Source: Yamagishiella unicocca (Eukaryota; Chlorophyta; Chlorophyceae; Chlamydomonadales; Volvocaceae). From it: a stretch of 64,000 bases of DNA. The DNA lies in NCBI GenBank assembly GCA_003116995.1, contig BDSL01000055.1, forward strand, positions 595,643-659,642, given 5' to 3'. The position numbers and the translations under genes were made by a program. The notes under the pieces are model-generated. The model made no database searches. It was given only the letters and a program-made list of their open reading frames with translations, and had not been told where the DNA came from. Positions 34,892 through 43,800 of the stretch are shown in pieces. Position 1 is the first letter of the stretch; the number at the start of each line of letters is the position of its first letter.

Positions 34892-37800
34892 ATGGAGGTG
34901 GAGCGGAGTCGCGGGACAGTGGCACCTGGTAACGAACCGGTTGCCTCACTGCACGCACTACGCACGGCTATAATCCTGGACTCTGAAGCCGACGACCCCG
35001 GCAGTTTTCGGCGCGGTCCCGTAGGGATCAGCGTCGATGCTGTATCGGACAGTCTGAGCGGACGGTCTCACGGTGATGCCACAAGCCACAACACGGATTC
35101 AAATGCTGATACGAAGCAGGGCGCAGAGGGTGTGAGGTCGGAACCCCCCCGAGGAGTCGACGCTAGCAAGGCCGGTAACGGACGGAACGGTTGCCCTGGC
35201 AAGTATGCCCAAGTAGCACAACTCGTGCTTACTGTAATTCTACTCTCTATGCAACCAGCGCTAGGACAGGTGCAAGCGCAACCCGCGCTAAAATGTCCGG
35301 ACACTCGTGAGGACGCAGCACCCAAGCTGAGGTGGTTTGGACAGGTAGCCGCCAACACATGGGATCTGAATACCAGCAGCTACACGCCGACAAAGGAGAG
35401 CGGGCTCGGCCACCGAGGTGACACATCGGCATGCCAATGGGTAACGCTGACGCAACACCTTAAGTGTAATAACAGCAACCACAGCAACATTCCCACATAC
35501 CGGCAGACAATGTATCCACAGGGCAGAGAGCTCACATGCACCTCCGGCCGAATTCGCACTCGAGTTCGCAGCATGGATGGTACCGGTAAACAGCGCGGCA
35601 CCACATATGGTACCCACCCCGAACGCAGCATGTTTTTAGTCTACTATGGATTAGAAAGGAGCGAACCAGCTAAGCGTCAAATGATAAGCGCACGTGCGAG
35701 CCCCGAACCTTATACAGCAAGAGTGCAACTGGCAGAACTCATAAGATCCCATACGAACCAACAAAGAAAAATGCGATGGTTAACTGGAGACACTGTAGGG
35801 ATACGTGAGCATGGCACTGTGACGTGGGACCCAGACGGACATCTGGGTACCGTACACGAGCATACAACGCCGCACCGAAGCATGTTTCAAACGGATGAGC
35901 GATACGACCCGCAGCTAAACACAGACGTAAACGGAATGCGAAGATATCGATCGGCAGGAGCTAATGAGGAAAACGACGGAAACGACGGAATGGCTGAAGG
36001 GCTTACACCACCCGGGGCCTCGGGGACGAAGGGGCGCGAAAAAGCGGCAGATCAGACAGCAATACCAGCAACGACACAGGCTGTGCCGACCAGCATCAAA
36101 CCAATGAGCAGTCACAGCCCACCATGGAACCGATCGAAATTGGAATTACCTATACTCTTAGGAACGCCTAACCAGATGCGATACACAACGGCGCCAACTG
36201 AATGGGACATGAGCAGCCGCAGACTGGGAGTACGAAATAGTGCGGTAAAAACGCGGGCGGTAGGTAGCCCAGACCCTGAAACTCATGAGAACACTGTCTC
36301 CCTGTCCAACCCCAGCATGCTAGCAACAGGTGCAAGTCATGCTGTGAGGCAATGGCTGAATGTAATCGCAAAACCCCTAGCCCGACCCTTTAAGTCTGTG
36401 ACATGGGCAGCCTACCTTATGGTGTACTGGACAGCGTACGTCGCCCAATACCTAATAGCGATGACAATTTGGCTGATGGCGGCCGCCGTGGCCATAACGG
36501 GTGCGTACCACCTATACACCAAAACTCAAATTGCCTGGCGATGGAACCTGAGTAACGATACAGTTCCAACAGCAATTAATGCCGCAGGAGTCGCGGCTGC
36601 AGCATTATTCCCCACTGCCCTCGTGGCATGTGCCAGCCCGCTGATATGGTGTTCCATCCCCCTAGTGGGGGCAACCGTCCTGCTTCTGTGGGCGGGTACC
36701 CCATTCGCCACACTAGCCAGCTCAACAGTGATCCTCGCTGCACAGGTACTCCGCAGGCAGCTCATCCAGGCAGCCAGGAGGGTGTACAGCAAGCCCAAAA
36801 TTCTTACAGTAATGCTGCTTGGTGCTCTCACTTTTTGCTATGTGTACCGGCTGCGGACAACCGAGCCAACCAACCCCACGTTAACCATAGCACCAACCAC
36901 AATTGTCGGGATCCGGACACTTGCCATACTGTACACGCCAAGAAAGACCGAACCCCCCGCAGCTACAACAACCAATGCAAAAACGCAACAAGCACGGACC
37001 CCCGCCAACAACCATAAAACGAACACGCCCGCCGCAGACACCAACCTGAGGGGGGGAGATGACGCCACACCCGCCAACGCTACAACACGGCCAAATGAAC
37101 CCCCTCGCCTGCCGCAACCCACCCGGTGGCCCCCGCCGGTCCCCCCTACGAACGGCACACCACTCTACCACGAAAAGCAATGGCGGCAACGCTGCATGAC
37201 CCATGCCGTCAATAACCTTCTGGGAGGCAGCCACACCGACCCGCCACACGTGCCCACATACTGTAACGCAATGCTGACACACCTGAATACACCGCTCCGT
37301 GGGGCATACGGGGCACATAGGCCGGCCGCACCACAGGCAGCCCGAAACCAAACCCGAGCCCTACCCCCACCCCCACCTGGAACCCCCCCGAACCCAATCC
37401 CGTGGCCCCCGCCTGCGCCAGTGCGCGCGTATCGTGAAGCTCAGCTCCCACTGTACGGGTTCTGCGGCATCCACGCCACCAACAACCTGCTGGGATGGAA
37501 ATGCCTAGACGGATACCATGTCCTACGCTACTGTGAATCCACACTAGCACATCTAACGGCACAGAACAGCCACAACCACCCGACACCCGAGACAGCCCAG
37601 CTGGCAAATGCATGGTCTGCATGCTACCGACCCAACGGTTACTTCAGCGAATATGCCATTAACCACTACCTGGCCAACTGCTCTACAATAGCGGGTCAGG
37701 CGGATCGCCACCTTATCCTCCGACGGGTCAACACACTGCCCCCCCCTCGACCTACAAAGGAGCAGATCCTTGGCATGCTCCCGCAGCCTGCACGAAACCT

Positions 37801-40800
37801 TGGCTTCACAGTACATGGAAAAGTGCACACATACGCGGTCAAAAGGGAGGGAAACAACTGGACAAAAATTGAGTCGCTGTCGGAAGGACGCAGAGACATG
37901 AGCGCCGAAAACTGGAGCTGTATCAAAGGTACCCTCTACTACCTCGACACGCACGAACGCCACGAACACAACCCGGAAACTGGGCCCATGGCCGACGTGC
38001 CTGCCCCACCAGCCTTCCAGCACCCGCTGCCGGACCCGGCCCACGAGATCCCGCATACAGACCCACCAGGCGACAACGTACGACATGCACAGTACGATGG
38101 GGGAACACCGGCGAACGGAACCACTGACCAACCGCCAGGCACCCAGCGGAGGCGAGCCGCTGAAAGGCGCAACCCGAGCGTCACCGTACGATGGGCCGTG
38201 GGGGGCGAATTTATCATGGTCGGAGATACGCTGTCTGGGCCCGATGCGAATGCAGGGATCCACCAACTCATGCGCAACCAAACCGACACGGAACCGACGG
38301 AAAGACTACCCCCACGCGCAGAAGCCCCGGCCAAACGGCGCAAACGGCAGCCTCCCGCTAACCCCCCTCCAAACGACGCGAACACGGCCATCCACAAGCA
38401 GCCCCGCACCATCATGGACTACCTCGCCGCACTGACCGGCGGGAGAGCCCGGGAACACCCGGAACAACAAGCCGCCCCAAACCAAACGCAGCCACCAGAA
38501 CGCAGCCCTGAAAGGAGAAACAACCAAGCCGCGGCAGGTGAAACCGTGACCCAGGGCGCCGCCCAAGCAAACCAACAGGCACCACCAGCGGCGCAAACTA
38601 CTGACGAGACGCGCCCGCGCGTACCAACCACTCCAGTGGAACCCCCGAACGACGCTGCACCCCCCGGAACGCGGCCGCCGCAATCCCTGCATCTCGTCAC
38701 GCACAACGTGCGTGGCCTATACAACAAACTCGAAACCGTCCTCTGCAATGTGCGTGAATGGAACGCCGACATTATCGTGCTCACAGAAACCAAACTTGGC
38801 CACCGCACTGACTGGCTCCGACGGGTCATGCAGGCCGAACACGCGGGATACCGGATCTATAGCTCCTCTAAACCCTGGAAAGGCGATCCGCGCCAGAGAG
38901 CGGCGGGAGTACTGGTAGCTGTAGCCGACAAGTACAGCCGCATGAACGCCACCACGCCCATCCAACCCCCGAAACGGCTAGCAGGGTACATCAGCCACTG
39001 CGTTATAGCAACACCGCGCAGCATACCCCTACACGTGATCGGTGTGTACTGCCCGGAGGACACGCACATCCGGGACGCAATCTACAGCTACTGTGCAGGG
39101 GTAACTGCCGCCGCGGCGGCAGCAGGCAATCACCTCATCATCAGCGGAGACTTTAATGCAGTGCTTCACCCCAATGAGCGCAGCACCAACACAATGGACA
39201 CGGCAGACAGACAACACTCGGCCTTCGCACTGGCCAACCACCTCGAACCAATCCAAGCGCCAGGCACCGGACGGCAAATGTCGTACACGCAGCTCCAAAA
39301 CGAAACGGCTACACACAGAAGCCGAATCGACGACATCCTGCTCAACGCTCCGCTCAGGGCAGCAGTCCTGAACCGGGGCACCGGCACGACCACCGCAAAC
39401 CCGACCCCGCGTCCCACTGAAATGATAACAGTAGCTGGGGGGTCCTTCGACCACAACCCGGTCCACGCCCGACTGCCCATAGCGAACATGCACCTGTGGG
39501 AGGCCCGCGGTCCCACTCCCCGCACGCAAAACACAGAGACAAGGCCGGTACCCCCCTCGTGGAGGGACGTTGTGCTGCCTATACCTGCCGCCGCACTCCA
39601 GAAAGCGACAAATACGATGAGAGCATCCCTTACCACCGCAACAGCGGCCCTGATGGCCAAGCTACGGCCTGCCAAGCGGGAAATCGAAGCCGCACTGGCC
39701 GCACACACATCAACGGCCATCGCCACGGGCGCTCAGCCAACCACCGCCGAGGAAATGGCAGCTCAGCTCAGTACAAGCACGGCAATTCAGGAGACAAACG
39801 TGGACACCCTCGCGGCCGAGCTGCAGGGCATACTAGACGGAGCCTTGACCACTCTCCTCGACTGTTGCCCCAGGAAACCGCCCAAAACTGGAAAGAAGCA
39901 TGCGCCACGGAAAACATCACGCCAAATCAAAAAGCTTTACACACAACACAAGCAGCTAAAAGAGCTATACGAGACTGAGCTGAATGACACGATAGGCGCG
40001 CGACACCCTGCGCAACCCGACACTCCCGCTGGACAGACCCGCCGCACGCCCTCACAGGCCGACCAACGACCAACCGACCGACCAGGCTCACCTACCCCCC
40101 GCCGCCGCACCACCAACACCCGTGCGATAAGAATGCCCACCCCTAGACCACCCCGGAGGGCCAACACCAGGACGACTGGCCTCCTCGCGCAAATCCGTGA
40201 AGTCGGGATAGCCCTACATCTCCTAGTGCAGAAGGAGACCCAGAACAATGTCACGAAAGCCCGCAACAGGTTCCGACACAGACTGACCACCAAGGCCCGC
40301 CAGGCTCACAAGGAGATATTTACTTCCGCCCAAGGCGAGCGGGGAATCCCCGCTGTGCAACACCCGACCAGTAAGGAGCTCTGCACTGACGCGGACACCA
40401 TCCTGGAGGCCATCCACACCTACTACCAGGACCAGGCAGTTGCCGTAACAGGGCCCCGGACCGGACTCTACCGCCCGGAAGAGGTGCAACGCACGTATCC
40501 CTTCCTACCCGGCCCAACAACCACAGACCCATTCACGCTCCACAGCCCGAAAGACCCGCGGAGCCATAGCCTCCTCGCCTCTATAGCTGACCCAACAAAC
40601 TTCCAAACGTGCCTAACACACCTGTCCCGCAACAAGGCGCCAGGACCCGATGGGATCCCAAACGAGCTCCTGAAAGCGCTACCGGCCGAGGTGCATGCCG
40701 CTATGCACGACCTAATGCTAGTCATGTGGGTGAAAGCGGAGACCCCGCGCGAGTGGACCACCTCTACCACGGTTCTGTTGCCTAAGCCCGGCGATCCCAC

Positions 40801-43800
40801 AACCCTCAACAACTACCGCCCCATCGCACTCGCCAACACAACCTACAAGCTCTGGACTAGCCTCCTCACCGTCGCCATAGGAGACGTGGCGGCAGCACTC
40901 AACCTGTTCAGCGAGGCACAGGAAGGGTTCCTGGCCTACCGCAACACCGAACGTCAGATCCTAAACCTCATACACGCCATTGAGGACTCGGCACTAACAC
41001 GGCAGGACCTGTATGCCGCATACATAGATTTCAGCAGTGCATTCAATACCATCTCACACGACCTACTCCTACAGGTCATGTGGGACCTAGGCCTACCAGA
41101 AGACCTTATCCTCGTAATTCGCAACCTGTACTCCCAAGCACGCACGGCAGTCCGTACCGAGCATGGGACCACCAACCCCATCCACATCGAACGAGGCACT
41201 GTACAGGGAGACACACTGTCCCCGGTCCTGTTCATAATCTTTATCGAACCTATGCTACGATGGCTACATGCCGGCGGCCGCGGCTACCACTACGGATGCC
41301 TTGACAAGAACGAGAACATCCGTTATAACTGCAGTTCTGCGGCGTACGCAGATGACCTCGCCGTACTGGCCACCAACCCACAAGACCTTCAAACCCAGTG
41401 CGACAAGATCAGCCAATACGCCGCCTGGGCCGGCATGAAGGTGAACAACAAAAAGTGTGCGGTCACCGGAATCCTACACAAGCGTGCCGGCCACGACACG
41501 TCAATAAAGGGCCCCACGTGTGAACGCACGCTGAAATCAATCCTTTGTGACAAAATTAAAATCGGCGGAAAATTGGTACCCTACACCCCCCCAACGGACC
41601 CCTACAAGTACCTCGGGGTGAACGTCACACTTACGCTCAACTGGGGGCCCCACCTCCGCTACGTAAGCCAAGCCGTGACAGAAAAAGGCACCCAGCTGCT
41701 GTCCTGCATGGCGTCACCCGACCAGCGCCTACGCGTCCTCCAAACGTGCATCCAGTCGGTGGTGGCGTACAGCTTTCCCACTATGGCGTACACCCCAAAT
41801 GATATCCGAATGCTAGATGCAATGATCGCCAGGATAGCCAAAAAGTGCTACTACATAACTCCCAGCTTCCCAACACGAGCTATCCTCCACCCAGCAGAGA
41901 TGTACGGCCTAGGTGTGGGCTCACTGCTGCCCACCTATGTGCAACGCTCGACCCGAGCGCTCGTCCTGGCACTCAATGACCCAGGGCGCCTAGGGGTGGT
42001 CACCCGTGCCATGCTCAAGCTGCAACACGACTATGCGGGACCCCAGCCCATGCACCGCCTTGCAGGCGCCAGCTGCTACTACGTAACCCTAAAACAGCTA
42101 TCGCTGGCAAGGGAGAGCGGGATCGCCATCACGGCCGCCGGTCAGCCCTATGCCCCAGAAATCAACACCCTATATGAGGCGGTCCAGCTAGCGAGGGGTC
42201 GGGCCGACGCCCAACTCCCACTGCCCTACCGGTATGTTATGCCCCTAGTGGAGCTCGGCCTAGATCTGCAATCTCTGGTGGACCAGAACACCGGGGCCCA
42301 CCTCATCACCAGTGCCGAACTGCAGAACCTCTTCATCAACAAAACCAGGATCCAACGCCGGCACAAAGTTGCGCTCAACCGACTTAGCCTTGCGCTCAGC
42401 GCACACTGTGATCCCCTTGAACGGGGCAAAGACATGGACCCCAAACGCTACGCCAGCGAGGCACCACTAGGGGACAGGCGCCTCCGGCGGATACCAGACG
42501 TGCCCGCATTTGCTGGCTTGCTATCCAAATCGCGCGTGCCCAATGCTGCCGTCATGCCCTCCATGGACCCACATACCCTGCGCACCCACCGCGGGGTAGT
42601 GCCAGGAGAGCACGGGGGCAGGCGCCCGCAAACTGCCCCAATGCCAGAGGCCACGGGAGCACAATACCCCCGACATGGCATCGCCGTAAACCCGACTCCA
42701 AACGGGCCCCGAGGTACCGACCACCAGGACCCACCATCGCCTCAACAAGAGACCTCCCGGCGGGGGCGCAAGCGTAAAGGCGTTACAGCCCGGCAGGAAG
42801 AACTCATCGCCAAAAGCACGCGGTGTGATAACAATAAGACACGCACGGCCAAGGCCAGAATCCATGATGTACCGGCACTTGTGCAGCTCCATGCCGAAGA
42901 AGAAGGGAAACCTGTAACACAGTGGGCCCGCCTGTGGGCCGGCACCGACGACGATGTGGCCGCTTTCTGGCGGGCGGTCCTGGAAGATATGCGCCCCCAT
43001 GTCAAAAGCCTGGGGCGAAGGCAACAGCCAACACAGACGCACGCACCGCAATTACGACTTACCGACCGGGATGGTGATGAGGGAAGATGGGACGCTGATC
43101 CTATCCACGAACCCACCGACGCAGAGGGCATCCCACTCCTAAACACGGCAGACATACATGAGGCCCTGCCCCCACTAGCTGAAGCAGCGACTCCGCAGGC
43201 AGCCCGCCCGCTGGGCGAGCCATGGGAGCCATGGCGCGTCGCAAGGGCGCAAATCCTGGCAGACCAAATACCCTGGCCGGGCATGGGTGACACGACGGCA
43301 GAACACCAACTTACATATGACCTGTACCGCGACACAGAAGTCATCAGCGAGGTCGTAGCCGGCCCATTCACAGTCAGGCATACCACTACAGCGGCCGCCA
43401 CCAAGAAGGCCCGTAAGCAAGCGAACCGGAAGAGGCGGCGCGCCGATAATCACCCGGAGCAGGATAACGACCCGGCAACCACCCAGGGCGCCAGCAGCCA
43501 CGAAACCCAATACACAGTCGCATGGCCCCACTCGATCATCCCGCTCTCTGTCCTGCGGGCATACATTCGACAAGGATACACCTACGAAAGCGTCCAGGAA
43601 GTGCAGGACGAGCTAGGACCGCACCTCGACAAATATTTCCGCAAGGTCACCTGGAAAACCTCCGACATGGCACTCTGGAACCTGGAAAGGGACCCGAATT
43701 TCCCCGCGGCACTGCAGCGATACAACGCCGCCCGCAACACACCAAGAGACCCCAGGCCAACCCGCCCGGCCCCAGCGAGAGACCAATCTCTCACCAACGC

